From the NCBI GenBank assembly GCA_021793215.1, contig JAJYTE010000004.1, positions 1 through 64,000 of the forward strand: DNA of 64,000 nt, given 5' to 3'. Source of the stretch: Bacillota bacterium. Its GTDB lineage: Bacteria; Bacillota; Sulfobacillia; JAJZYS01; JAJYTV01. How positions within the stretch are numbered: position 1 is the first letter of the stretch; every line of letters starts with the position of its first letter. This document shows, in pieces, positions 49,712 to 59,681 of this stretch. The translations under genes were made by a program, and so were the position numbers. The notes below the pieces were generated by a model. The model worked only from the letters and a program-made list of their open reading frames with translations, searched no databases and was not told the origin of the DNA.

Positions 49712-49764
49712 GGAGTGGGCGTCCCCACTCCAGCGCACGATCCACGATCAGCGTCACCACTATA
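49712..49764 (-). promoter_or_regulatory. Extended -10 promoter (TGcTATAGT) and leader hairpin upstream of rimP-nusA operon
   Basis: Minus strand ...ACCGTGCTATAGTGGTGAC... (TATAGT at 49759-49764) then GGAGTGGG-GACG-CCCACTCC-TTTGG hairpin at 49712-49731. Confidence 0.55.
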
Positions 49765-50019
49765 GCACGGTTTGGGCGCCCATGCCACCAGCAAGGCGCG
49801 GCCTACGCCGATCCGCGCGCTGCGACAGCGAGCAGGTGGGCGACGGCTCGCGGTCGGCATAACGCCGAAGGCCCACCACGGTGAAACCCGGTGGTGGCGG
49901 TGTCCCGACGCCGGAATCCGCCGGCCGAAGGGCGGGACAGCCTCTCTCGCCACGCAGGGCGCAGGAACCGGCGATCGGCCGAAGTTTCCGGCGGGAGCGG
50001 GCGTCAGCTGCCCATTGGC

Positions 50020-51267
50020 CTAGCCCGGGACCGGGCTGGCCCACTTCCCACGGCGGAAGATCGCGACCTCCTTGCCCTCGCGCGTCGTCGCGTCGATGTC
50101 GAGCTCAGCCGAGCCGATCATGAAGTCGACGTGCATGTGGCTCGCGTTGCCGCCCTTCGCGAGAAGGTCCTCGTCGGAGTGGACGTCGCGTCCGTCCGTG
50201 AGGCAGGTCGGGTACGCGGCACCGATCGCGAGGTGGCAGGACGCGTTCTCGTCGAAGAGCGTGTTGTGGAAGAGGATGCCGGACTGCGAGATCGGCGAGT
50301 CCACCGGCACGAGCGCCACCTCGCCAAGGTAGCGTGAACCCTCGTCGGTCTCGATGACCTGGCGCAGCGCGTCCTCGCCCACTTCGGCGTGGAACTCTGC
50401 GATCCGTCCCGCCTCGAAGCGGAGCGCGATGCCGTCGATCTGCTGGCCCATGAACGAGAGGCTCTTCGTGCTGCGCACGGTGCCGTCGACGCCAGTGCGC
50501 AGGGGAAGGGTGAACGCCTCCTCCGTCGGGATGTTGGGCGCCGTGACGTAACCCAGACCGCGCTCTTGGCCTGCGGCGACCCACCGGTGCGTGCGCGGAA
50601 GCTCGATCCGAAGGTCCGTGCCGGGAGAACGGTAGTGCAAGCGCTCGATCGCCAGGTCATTCAGCCAGTTGCGACGCACCTGCAGGTTGCCCATATGGGA
50701 CTGCCACGCCGCGACCGGGTCTGGCCCGTCGGCCCGGCTCGTCCGCACGATCGCCTCCCAAAGCTTCGCCTCCGCCTCCTGCGCCGGAAGGTCCGGGAAC
50801 ACGAGCTTGGCCCACTCGGGCGACGGCGCCGCGACGATCGACCAAGGGACCTTGTGCGACATGGTCATCTCTCGGTACGGCTGCATCGCCTCTTGGGCGG
50901 CGCGCATCGCGAGCCCGATGCGGTCCGGCGCCACCCCCGCGAACGCATGCGGGTCGCCCCCGAAGATCGAGAGGAAGGCGGCTCCGCCCTCGGCCTCCCG
51001 GATGAAGGCGTCGGCGAGCCACCGCGGGAAGGCTCTGAGGCCGTCCTCCGGCGCCGCCTCCAGTGTGATCCGATCGCAGGCCTCGTCCCTGAAGATGACG
51101 TGCACGCGCTTCGCGCCAGCGGCGTAGGCCGCGCGAGACACAGCCCGCACAGGGGCGGCATCCGCCGCCTCAGCATGCACGACGAGGTTCTGCCCTGGCC
51201 GCAGGTTCACGCCGACCTTCACCGCTAGTTCCGCCAGGGGCCGGAACTGGTCCTCGCTGACCGCCAT
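50020..51267 (-). CDS. Aminopeptidase, M29 family (AmpS/thermophilic aminopeptidase)
   Basis: MAVSEDQFRPLAELAVKVGVNLRPGQNLVVHAEAADAAPVRAVSRAAYAAGAKRVHVIFRDE...FNAEVGEDAL-like and HLAIGAAYPTCLTDG...HMHVDFMIGSAELDIDATTREG. Confidence 0.93.
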   Translation of the reverse strand: MAVSEDQFRPLAELAVKVGVNLRPGQNLVVHAEAADAAPVRAVSRAAYAAGAKRVHVIFRDEACDRITLEAAPEDGLRAFPRWLADAFIREAEGGAAFLSIFGGDPHAFAGVAPDRIGLAMRAAQEAMQPYREMTMSHKVPWSIVAAPSPEWAKLVFPDLPAQEAEAKLWEAIVRTSRADGPDPVAAWQSHMGNLQVRRNWLNDLAIERLHYRSPGTDLRIELPRTHRWVAAGQERGLGYVTAPNIPTEEAFTLPLRTGVDGTVRSTKSLSFMGQQIDGIALRFEAGRIAEFHAEVGEDALRQVIETDEGSRYLGEVALVPVDSPISQSGILFHNTLFDENASCHLAIGAAYPTCLTDGRDVHSDEDLLAKGGNASHMHVDFMIGSAELDIDATTREGKEVAIFRRGKWASPVPG

Positions 51268-51392
51268 GCCGATGCTCCCTTCACATACAACAACGCGTCG
51301 CGCGCGAGTCGACTGGAGTTCCGACATCGCCACAGGGGCGTTCGCCGGACGCGTTCTCTCCACCTGTCGCGAACGGCAGCGGGGCCACCCGA

Positions 51393-54300
51393 TCAGAAGA
51401 GCGTCATCTGGTCCGTTTCCGGCAAGCCGCCGAGTGCGCCCAGTTCGCGCAGCGCCTCGATCACCGGCCGCGGCGCGTGTCCGCGCCCGCGCAGGTCCGC
51501 GACCGAGCTGAACGGACGCTCGCTGCGCGCCTGCAGGATCTGCCTCGCTCCGTTCGGTCCGAGTCCGGCGATCGCACCGATCGGCGGAGCGATCGTGCCG
51601 TCCCGCGTCACGAGGTACAGCCGCTCATCTCCCGTCTGCAGGTCGAACGGAGAGAACCGGATGCCGCGCAGCAGCATCTCCCGGACCACCTCCAGGATCG
51701 TCGCAACGCTCTTGTCGCGGGACGAGGCCTGGGCGCGATCCTGCTCCGCCGAGCGGATGCGCCGCTCCATCTCCTCCGCCGAGAGCAGCGTGAGCGCGAG
51801 ATCGAACTCGCTCGCGCGCACGCTCAGGTACGTGGCGTAGAACGCTGCGGGGTGATGGACCTTGAAGTAGGCGATGCGCACGGCCATCATCACGTAGGCC
51901 GCCGCGTGCGCCTTCGGGAACATGTATCCGATCTTCTGGCATGAGCCGATGTACCAATCGGGTACGCCAGCGCGCCGCATCTCCGCCTCCTGCTCCGGCA
52001 GGAGGCCGCCGCCCTTGCGCACGCGCTCCGTGATCTGGAACGCGCGACTCGGCGTCAATCCGTAGCCGATCAGGTTCAGCAGGATGTCCTCCCGGGTCGC
52101 GATCACCTCGCGTAGCGTCGCCGTGCCGGAGCGGATCAGTTCGTCCGCGTTGCGCGTCCAAACATCGGTGCCGTGGGAGAGTCCGGAGATGCGCACGAGG
52201 TCCGCGAAGCTCGATGGGCGGGTCGCCTCGAGCATCTGGCGCACAAAGCGCGTGCCGAACTCGGGCAGGCCGAACGAGCCGACCGAGCTTCCGAGCTCGT
52301 CCTTCGAGAGCCCGAGCGCCTCGCAGCTTGAGAACAGGGAGAGCGCCATGGGGTCATCGCAGGGCACCGACAGGGCCGCGATGCCCGTGTACTGCTCGAG
52401 CAGGCGAAGAACCGTTGGATCGTCGTGTCCCAGGAGGTCGAGCTTCAGAAGGCGCGAGGAGATCGCGTGGTAGTCGAAGTGCGTCGTGACGATGTTCGAG
52501 TCGGTGTCGTCGGCCGGGCGCTGCAGCGGCGTGAAGCGATGCACGTCGTCGTGGACGGGCACGACCATCACACCCCCCGGATGCTGGCCGGTCGTGCGCT
52601 TGACACCGGTGATTCCCCGCGCCAGCCGCTCGAGTTCCGGCGCGCGCACCGAACGACCCGCGTCCTCGACGTAGCCCTTCGCGAGCCCGAACGCGGTGCG
52701 TTCCGCCACGGTCGCGATCGTGCCCGCGCGGTAGACCTGCCCGCCCAAGAGTTCCTCGGTGAAGCGGTGGATCTGCGGCTGGTAGTCCCCGGAGAAGTTG
52801 AGGTCGATGTCGGGTACCTTGTCGCCGTCAAACCCCATGAACGTCTCGAAGGGGATGTCCTGCCCATCGCGCGCCATCTCGACGCCGCAGCCCTCGCAGG
52901 TGCGGCGCGGCAGGTCGAAGCCGGAGCCGGTCCCCTCTCCGAACTCGCAGCGCCGGCACTGCGGACAGCGCCAGTGCGGCGCGAGTGGGTTCACCTCGGT
53001 GATGCCGACCAGGTACGCGACGAGGGAGGAGCCCACAGAACCCCGCGAGCCCACGAGGTAGCCGTCGTCCAGCGAGCGGCGGGTCAGGAGCTGCGCGATG
53101 CGGTAGATGCTGGCGAACCCGTTGCCGATGACCGCCTGCAGCTCACGCTCGAGCCGCGAGGCGATCGCCTCGGGCAGCGGATCGCCGTAGAGTTCCGCCG
53201 CGCGCGAGCGCGCGGCGCGCTCCACCTCCTCGGCCGCCTGCGGCAGCTCTGGCGCGGAGAGTTCATCCGGCACGGGCTGCACCTCGCCGACGCTGGCGAC
53301 GAGCGCGTCGGGGGCGTCGAAGACGATGCGCTCCGCGCGCTCCGCGCCGAGCCAGGAGAACTCGCGCAGCATCTCCGCCGCGCTGCGCAGGTGGACGGGC
53401 CGTTCGGCCTCCCCCGGCGCCTCGCGCCCCGCGCCGCGCAGTACGATGCGGCGCAGTTCCTGCTCCTCGGGCTCGAGGTAGTGCGCATCACCTACGGCGA
53501 CGACCGGGATCCCGTGCTCCTGGGCGATCTCGAGCACCTGCTCCGCGTAGCGGCGCACTTCGTCCTCGCTGAACAGGTATCCCTCCGCACGCGCGTTCGG
53601 GAACGTGACGGAGGGGGGCTGAAGTTCGACGTAGTCGTAGTGCTGAATCATCTCGCGGAGCTCGGCCGGCGTCGCGCCCCGCAGGAAGGCTCGCCAGATC
53701 TCGCCCTGCAGGCAGCCGGCGGCGCCCAGCAGGGCACCGCCGCGCAGCGCCTGCACCTGACCCTCCAGAAGGCGCGGCACGCGGTGGAACTGGCGCAGAT
53801 GGGCGTCTGTGACGGCGCGGTACAGTTCGCGCAGCCCGTCCTGCGTTCGGACGAGCAGCGTCGCGTGGTAGGGTCGGCGCAGGTGCAGGGGCACCTCCGC
53901 GCCGAGGGCGACCAGTCCCGCGATGTCGTGCGCGCCGCGCGAGCGCGCCTCGGCGAAGAGGCGCACGGCGATCCGGCCGGCAATCTCCGCGTCCGCCCCT
54001 GCGCGGTGGTGGGAGAAGTCTCCGAGTTCGAAGCGCTGGGCAAGGTCCTGCAGACGGTGGCTCCGCAGCGTCGGCACGAGCGCGCGTGAGAGCTCAAGCG
54101 TATCGATCACGCAGGGCTGCCAGAGGACCCCGCAGTGCGCGAGCGCCGTGCGCAGGTACCCCTCGTCGAAGCCGGCGTTGTGCGCGACTACCGGAAGTTC
54201 CCCGAGGAAGGCGGTGACCTCTGGAACGACGTCCTCGAAGGGACGCGCGCCGGCGAGGTCCTGCGGGCTCAGGCCCGTGATCTCCACGGTGCGCTGCGAG

Positions 54301-55301
54301 ACCTGCCCCTTGGGACGAACGAGGGTGACGTACTCCTCGGCGGGTGCGCCGCCGCGGAAGCGCACCAGCGCGATCTCGATGATCTCCCCGCTCTGCGGCG
54401 AGAGCGACGTCGTCTCGACGTCGAGCGCGACGAAGTCCTCAGGCAGGTCCCCCGGTCCGGGTCGGATCACGGTGCGCGGGGTGTCCGGCACAACGTAGGC
54501 CTCGAGGCCGTAGAGGAGACGCACCTTCGAGCGACGCGCGAGGTCCTGGGCCTCCGGGTAGGCCTGCAGGACACCGTGGTCGGTGACAGCGATCGCAGGC
54601 ATCGCGAAGCGCTCCGCCGTCTCGACGGCGCGGGAGAGTTCGATCAGCCCGTCCATCTGCGACATCCGCGTGTGCAGGTGCAGTTCGGACCTGCCGCGCG
54701 GCGCCTCCTCGCCGCGCTTTCCCGCGCGCGCGATCTGCATCACGTCACGCGCCCAAACGATCGGCTCTCCGGAGCGTTCGTCGCTGCCCACGTTGCCTCG
54801 CAGCCTCACCCACATCCCGCTCGCGAACTCCACGCCGATCCGCGAGTTGCCGTCGAGCAGGAGCTTGGCGACGAGCCCGTCGTCGTGGTCCGACAGGGCG
54901 AGCGTCAGGATCTGTCCCCCGCCGCGCCGCGGGCGCGCGTCGACCGAGACGATCTCGGCCTCGACGACGACCCGGCTCAGGTCGATCGAGACCTCGCGCA
55001 GCGGCGTGGGCGCACCGGTGAAGGACTTGCCGAACACGAGACGCGCGGATGGGCGAGGTGGCGCCGACTGGGCAGCTGTCGGCGGCGGGGGCGCCGCGAG
55101 TTCCTGCGCTTCGACGGCTCTCGCCTCGATCCGAAGCGGAGCTCCCCACTGCCGCGAGAGTTCCTCCTCGAGGCGCTCTCGCACTGCGGCGTCCTGCAGG
55201 CGGGCGATGCCGAGCGCCTCGCCTGCCGTGGGCACCTCCACGAGGGCCTCCGCGCCGCGTAGTTCGACCTTCGCCCCGAGCAGCCAGCCGCGCAGCGTCA
55301 C
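51393..55301 (-). CDS. polC: DNA polymerase III alpha subunit, PolC type (exonuclease- and PHP-containing)
   Basis: PHP SELHLHTRMSQMDGLIELSRAVETAERFAMPAIAVTDHGVLQAYPEA; ExoIII-like FVALDVETTSLSPQSGEIIEIALVRF; GSRGSVGSSLVAYLVGITEVNPLAPHWRCPQC; start uncertain. Confidence 0.96.
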   Translation of the reverse strand: MTLRGWLLGAKVELRGAEALVEVPTAGEALGIARLQDAAVRERLEEELSRQWGAPLRIEARAVEAQELAAPPPPTAAQSAPPRPSARLVFGKSFTGAPTPLREVSIDLSRVVVEAEIVSVDARPRRGGGQILTLALSDHDDGLVAKLLLDGNSRIGVEFASGMWVRLRGNVGSDERSGEPIVWARDVMQIARAGKRGEEAPRGRSELHLHTRMSQMDGLIELSRAVETAERFAMPAIAVTDHGVLQAYPEAQDLARRSKVRLLYGLEAYVVPDTPRTVIRPGPGDLPEDFVALDVETTSLSPQSGEIIEIALVRFRGGAPAEEYVTLVRPKGQVSQRTVEITGLSPQDLAGARPFEDVVPEVTAFLGELPVVAHNAGFDEGYLRTALAHCGVLWQPCVIDTLELSRALVPTLRSHRLQDLAQRFELGDFSHHRAGADAEIAGRIAVRLFAEARSRGAHDIAGLVALGAEVPLHLRRPYHATLLVRTQDGLRELYRAVTDAHLRQFHRVPRLLEGQVQALRGGALLGAAGCLQGEIWRAFLRGATPAELREMIQHYDYVELQPPSVTFPNARAEGYLFSEDEVRRYAEQVLEIAQEHGIPVVAVGDAHYLEPEEQELRRIVLRGAGREAPGEAERPVHLRSAAEMLREFSWLGAERAERIVFDAPDALVASVGEVQPVPDELSAPELPQAAEEVERAARSRAAELYGDPLPEAIASRLERELQAVIGNGFASIYRIAQLLTRRSLDDGYLVGSRGSVGSSLVAYLVGITEVNPLAPHWRCPQCRRCEFGEGTGSGFDLPRRTCEGCGVEMARDGQDIPFETFMGFDGDKVPDIDLNFSGDYQPQIHRFTEELLGGQVYRAGTIATVAERTAFGLAKGYVEDAGRSVRAPELERLARGITGVKRTTGQHPGGVMVVPVHDDVHRFTPLQRPADDTDSNIVTTHFDYHAISSRLLKLDLLGHDDPTVLRLLEQYTGIAALSVPCDDPMALSLFSSCEALGLSKDELGSSVGSFGLPEFGTRFVRQMLEATRPSSFADLVRISGLSHGTDVWTRNADELIRSGTATLREVIATREDILLNLIGYGLTPSRAFQITERVRKGGGLLPEQEAEMRRAGVPDWYIGSCQKIGYMFPKAHAAAYVMMAVRIAYFKVHHPAAFYATYLSVRASEFDLALTLLSAEEMERRIRSAEQDRAQASSRDKSVATILEVVREMLLRGIRFSPFDLQTGDERLYLVTRDGTIAPPIGAIAGLGPNGARQILQARSERPFSSVADLRGRGHAPRPVIEALRELGALGGLPETDQMTLF

Positions 55302-55388
55302 GGGTGCGGCCAGTTCGACCGCACTGCGCCAGACCGCGGCGAAGTCCGCCTGCGGCGCGTTCTGTCTATCCGTGGCAAGCCCTCCGCT

Positions 55389-56054
55389 TCAGTCGCGAAC
55401 CTTGTCCTTCGGCAGGTACTTGACGATCTCCCAGTACATCTTCATGCGCGCGGCGAAGCCCTTGATCAGGCCGCGCTTCTCTTCCTTCATCCGGTGCGTC
55501 AGGTCGGCGAGCACGACCTCGCAGACGCTGCCGTGGTTGCGCCGCATGTAGCGCGTCAGCGCGACCTCGACGCCGTAGCCCGACTCGGTGATGTCGTCGA
55601 GGCTTGAGAGGACGCTGCGGTGCACGGCCCGCTGTCCGGAGAGAAAGGGGGCGATGGCCTGCGCGAAGTCGGTGGACGTGCGTCCACCCTCGAAGACGCC
55701 GATCGACATCTGCGAGGCGCCGTCGAGCACCGGACGCAGCATCGAATCGACGTGTTCCGGCCGCAGTCCGATCAGGTCCGCATCGAGGAAGAGCACGATC
55801 TCGGCGGACGTGGAACTGATCCCCGCGTGCATCGCGGCACCCTTGCCGACGTTCTCCGGCAGTTCCACGACGCGCGCACCGCAGGAACGCGCCACCTCCG
55901 CGGTGCGGTCGGTGGAGCCGTCGGAGACGACGACCACCTCGTCGACCTGCGGATGCCCTACGAGCACCGTGCAGACCTCGCCGATCGTCTCTTCCTCGTT
56001 GTAGGCCGGAACGACCACCACGACACTGGGCTCTTTCACGTCCAAGTTCTCCAT
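55389..56054 (-). CDS. Family 2 glycosyltransferase
   Basis: PSVVVVVPAYNEEETIGEVCTVLVGHPQVDEVVVVSDGSTDRTAEVARSCGARVVELPENVGKGAAMHAGI...IVLFLDADLIGL. Confidence 0.88.
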   Translation of the reverse strand: MENLDVKEPSVVVVVPAYNEEETIGEVCTVLVGHPQVDEVVVVSDGSTDRTAEVARSCGARVVELPENVGKGAAMHAGISSTSAEIVLFLDADLIGLRPEHVDSMLRPVLDGASQMSIGVFEGGRTSTDFAQAIAPFLSGQRAVHRSVLSSLDDITESGYGVEVALTRYMRRNHGSVCEVVLADLTHRMKEEKRGLIKGFAARMKMYWEIVKYLPKDKVRD

Positions 56055-56065
56055 CCGCCCCGGGA

Positions 56066-57538
56066 TCAGTAGGATCTCGCCCAAAGCGCAGAGTGCTTCG
56101 CGGGCTGGCCGCACACCGCGCAAGTTTCCACCGGGAGCCCCTCGAATGGGATATTGCGGATCGTCGCGCCCGTCTCCTCACGCACCTTCTGTTCGCACGC
56201 GGGATCACCGCAGAAGCCGCCGGCGGCGAAGCCGCGCCGCGCCGCGGCGATCTCTCCGATCTCGGCGATGCTCGTCACCGCCTGGGTGCTGTCGAGCACG
56301 CGCTGGCGGGAGCGGCGCAGTAAGTTGTCCTGTACTTCGCCAAGGAGTGCAAGTACCGTCCCCTCCAGCCCGTCCTGGGAGACGGAAGTCTTCTCGCCCG
56401 TGTCGCGCCGCACGAGCACGCACTGCTGTTCGCGCAGGTCGCGCGGACCGAGCTCGAGACGCACGGGCACGCCGCGCAGCTCCCAATGGTTGAACTTGTA
56501 GCCGGGCGTGAACTCCTCGCGGTCGTCGAGCAGCACGCGGACCGCGTCGCCGAGCCGGTCCTTCAGTTGACGGGCGCGCGTACGCACCGCCTCCCCCTCT
56601 GCGCCCGTACCGATCGGCACGATCACGACCTGGGTCGGGGCCATCTTCGGCGGCAGCACGAGCCCACGCGCGTCGCCGTGCACCATGATCAAGGCGCCGA
56701 TCGCGCGCCACGAGAGTCCCCAGGACGTCGTGTGCGCGAACTGCAGTTGGCCCTCGCGGTCGAGGTAGCGGATCTCGTACGCCTTCGCGAAGTTCTGGCC
56801 GAGGTTGTGCGACGTCGCGCCCTGCAGGGCCCGGCCGTCGCCCATCAGCGCCTCGACGGAGTAGGTGTTCTGGGCACCGGGGAACTTCTCGCTCTCCGTC
56901 TTCTGGCCGGGGACGACCCAGATGGCCATCTCGTTCTCGTAGAAGTCGCGGTACACCTCGAGCATGCGCAGCGTTTCCTCCTGCGCCTCCTCAGCGGTGG
57001 CATGGGCAGTGTGCCCCTCCTGCCAGAGGAACTCGGTCGTGCGCAGAAAGGGGCGCGTCGCCTTCTCCCAGCGCACCACGTTGCACCACTGGTTGATCAG
57101 GATGGGCAGATCGCGGTAGGACTGGACCCATCGGCTGTACATCGGTCCGATGATCGCCTCGGACGTCGGGCGGATCGCGAGGCGCTCCTGCAGGAGCTCG
57201 TCGCCGCCCGTCGAGACCCAGAGCACCTCGGGCGTGAAGCCCTCCACGTGCTCGGACTCGCGCAGCAGGAAGCTCTCCGGAATGAGCAGCGGGAAGTAGG
57301 CGTTCTGGTGCCCCGTCGCCTTGAAGCGATGGTCAAGCGCGGCCTGCGTGCGCTCCCACAGGTTGTAGCCGTACGGCTTGAAGACGACGCAGCCCCGCAC
57401 GGGAGCGTAGTCGACCAGGTCGGCCTTCGTCACGACGTCCACGTACCACTGGGCGAAGTCGACGCTGGGATCGGCGATCTCCTGTACGAAGGAGCCCTTC
57501 TCCTTACCGGCTTTCGGCACTCGCCTTGGCCTCCTCAT
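56066..57538 (-). CDS. proS: Prolyl-tRNA synthetase (ProS type 3, eukaryote/archaeal-like)
   Basis: DFAQWYVDVVTKADLVDYAPVRGCVVFKPYGYNLWERTQAALDHRFKATGHQNAYFPLLIPESFL...RPTSEAIIGPMYSRWVQSYRDLPILINQWCNVVRWE; start may be downstream of 57538. Confidence 0.94.
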   Translation of the reverse strand: MRRPRRVPKAGKEKGSFVQEIADPSVDFAQWYVDVVTKADLVDYAPVRGCVVFKPYGYNLWERTQAALDHRFKATGHQNAYFPLLIPESFLLRESEHVEGFTPEVLWVSTGGDELLQERLAIRPTSEAIIGPMYSRWVQSYRDLPILINQWCNVVRWEKATRPFLRTTEFLWQEGHTAHATAEEAQEETLRMLEVYRDFYENEMAIWVVPGQKTESEKFPGAQNTYSVEALMGDGRALQGATSHNLGQNFAKAYEIRYLDREGQLQFAHTTSWGLSWRAIGALIMVHGDARGLVLPPKMAPTQVVIVPIGTGAEGEAVRTRARQLKDRLGDAVRVLLDDREEFTPGYKFNHWELRGVPVRLELGPRDLREQQCVLVRRDTGEKTSVSQDGLEGTVLALLGEVQDNLLRRSRQRVLDSTQAVTSIAEIGEIAAARRGFAAGGFCGDPACEQKVREETGATIRNIPFEGLPVETCAVCGQPAKHSALWARSY

Positions 57539-58598
57539 CGAGCCGGCGCACCTCGTCCACGAGGCGGTCGACCATCTCTTCCTGGCTCACCTTGCCGGCG
57601 ATCTCCCCGTTCTTGTAGAGGAAGCCGAAGCCGCGCCCGCCGGCGAGCCCGACATCCGACTCCTTCGCCTCGCCGGGGCCGTTCACGACGCAACCCATCA
57701 CCGAGATGCGCAGCGGCACGGTGAACCCGGAGACACGCTGCTCCACTTCGGCTGCGACCTTCTGCAGGTCGATCTCGCAGCGGCCGCAGGTCGGGCACGC
57801 GTATACGGTGGGGCCGAACACGCGGCGATCGGTCGCGCGCAGGATCTCGCGCGCGACCTTCACTTCCTCCTCGGCGGGGCCGGAGAGGGAGACCCGGATC
57901 GTGTCCCCGATCCCCTCGCTGAGAAGGATGCCCAAGCCGACGGAAGAACGGATCGATCCGGACCAGACGGTGCCGGACTCCGTGATGCCCAGGTGCAGCG
58001 GGACATCGCTCTGGCGGGAGAAGAGCCGGTAGGCGTCCACCGTCAGGGCCACTTCCGGTGCCTTCAGCGAGATGATGACTTGGTCGAAGTTCAGGTCGTC
58101 GAGGATCTCGAGGTGGCGCATGCCGCTCTCGACCATGGCCTCGGGCGTCGGGTGTCCGTACTTCTCGATGAGGTCCTTCTCGAGCGAGCCCGCGTTGACG
58201 CCGATGCGGATTGGCACGCCGCGCGACTTCGCCTCGGTCACGACGGCGCGGACCCGCTCCGGCGAGCCGATGTTGCCCGGGTTCAGCCGGAGCTTTTGGA
58301 CGCCGGACTGCAGCGCGATCAGCGCGAGCCGGTAGTCGAAGTGGATGTCGGCGACGATCGGGATGGGACTCGCCGCCTTGATCTTCGCGAGCGCCTCGGC
58401 GGCCTGCCTGTCGAGTACGGCGAGGCGAACCATCTCGCAGCCTGCCTGCACGAGTCGGAAAATTTCCTCAAGGGTCGCCGGCACATCGCGCGTGTCGGTC
58501 TTCGTCATCGTCTGGACGACGATCGGATGATCGCCGCCGATCGTCAGCGCGTCGCCAATGTGCACTTCGCGCGTTACCCGCCTTGTCGGCATTGGCAT
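57504..58598 (-). CDS. ispG: 4-hydroxy-3-methylbut-2-enyl-diphosphate synthase
   Basis: TREVHIGDALTIGGDHPIVVQTMTKTDTRDVPATLEEIFRLVQAGCEMVRLAV...LNPGNIGSPERV...CPTCGRCEIDLQKV...SVMGCVVNGPGEAKESDVGLAGG. Confidence 0.96.
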   Translation of the reverse strand: MPMPTRRVTREVHIGDALTIGGDHPIVVQTMTKTDTRDVPATLEEIFRLVQAGCEMVRLAVLDRQAAEALAKIKAASPIPIVADIHFDYRLALIALQSGVQKLRLNPGNIGSPERVRAVVTEAKSRGVPIRIGVNAGSLEKDLIEKYGHPTPEAMVESGMRHLEILDDLNFDQVIISLKAPEVALTVDAYRLFSRQSDVPLHLGITESGTVWSGSIRSSVGLGILLSEGIGDTIRVSLSGPAEEEVKVAREILRATDRRVFGPTVYACPTCGRCEIDLQKVAAEVEQRVSGFTVPLRISVMGCVVNGPGEAKESDVGLAGGRGFGFLYKNGEIAGKVSQEEMVDRLVDEVRRLDEEAKASAESR

Positions 58599-58646
58599 TG
58601 CACCCGCCCATGGGCAGCGGGGGCTCGGCCCCCCTTCTCCGGCACC

Positions 58647-59681
58647 TTACATGGAGCCGTACATGTGAACGATATCATGGTACGCCAAAACGGCTGCCAG
58701 CCCAAGTAGGATCATCATCCCGATCGAGTTGACCATCGCCTCGCGCTGCGGGTCCAGCCGACGGCCGCGAATCCACTCGATCGCCAGTACCAACAGCCGT
58801 TCGCCGTCCAATGGAGGGAACGGCACGAGGTTGATCAGCCCGAGGTTGACCGAGAGGACCGCCGCCAGCAGGAGGATCTGCGCAAGCCCCGCCGCTTCGG
58901 CCTGCTGCACCGCGCCGTAGATGCCTACGATGCCCGATACCGGCGGTGCCTGGCCGTGCGTCAGCGGCCCGACGATCGCCGAGACGAGGACGCCGGATGC
59001 GCTGGCTGTCTGCTTCGCACCTTGCCCGAGCCCGCTCAGGAGGGGCTGGCGCACGGTCTCCAGCATCGGCAGCACGCCGATGTGGCGCACGTTCGGATAG
59101 CTCGGGTCGAGCGTCGGCGCGACGGCCACTTGGAAGCGGCGGCCGTGGCGCAGCACCGTGAAGACGATCGGCTTGCCCTTCGCGGCGGAGACCGTCTTCA
59201 GGAGAGCGTTCCAGGAATGAAGCGGTGCCCCGTTCGCGGCGACGAGCTCGTCGCCGCGCTGCAGACCCGCGCGCTGCGCGGGCATGTTCGCCTCGAGGCC
59301 GCCGATGCGCGGCGGCCCCGGGACGAAGGACTGCACGCCGACCGCGCTAAATAGCGCCCAGAAGAGAACGACCGCCAGCAAAAGGTTCATCGCGGGACCG
59401 GCCGCGATCGTCAGGATGCGCCCGATCATCGGCCGGCTGTTGAAGCTGTCCGGCGTCTCCTCCTGGCCCGGCTCCATGCCGTAGAGGCGGACGTAGCCGC
59501 CCAAGAGAATCGGGCGGAAGCTGTACTCGGTGTCGCCGCGCCGCCAGCCGAACAGGCGCGGCCCGAACCCGACGGAGAACTCGTCGACGCGAACGCCCCA
59601 CCACTTCGCCACGATGAAGTGGCCGAACTCGTGGATCACGACCAGGCCGACCAACAGCGCGACGAAGAGCAGTGCCGTCAC
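58647..59681 (-). CDS. rseP: Site-2 protease RseP/RasP (M50)
   Basis: LLVGLVVIHEFGHFIVAKWWGVRVDEFSVGFGPRLF (HEFGH), PDZ domain, NLGLINLVPFPPLDGERLL. Confidence 0.95.
   Translation of the reverse strand: MTALLFVALLVGLVVIHEFGHFIVAKWWGVRVDEFSVGFGPRLFGWRRGDTEYSFRPILLGGYVRLYGMEPGQEETPDSFNSRPMIGRILTIAAGPAMNLLLAVVLFWALFSAVGVQSFVPGPPRIGGLEANMPAQRAGLQRGDELVAANGAPLHSWNALLKTVSAAKGKPIVFTVLRHGRRFQVAVAPTLDPSYPNVRHIGVLPMLETVRQPLLSGLGQGAKQTASASGVLVSAIVGPLTHGQAPPVSGIVGIYGAVQQAEAAGLAQILLLAAVLSVNLGLINLVPFPPLDGERLLVLAIEWIRGRRLDPQREAMVNSIGMMILLGLAAVLAYHDIVHMYGSM

Noticed and set aside
49870-49910. Possible T-box/cobalamin riboswitch (ggtgaaacccggtggtggcggtg)
   Set aside because: Only loose resemblance to GGGTGGTACCGCG or B12 elements, and no + strand gene downstream; kept only as unexplained structure
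52425-54089. 554-aa + strand ORF
   Set aside because: Antisense shadow of polC
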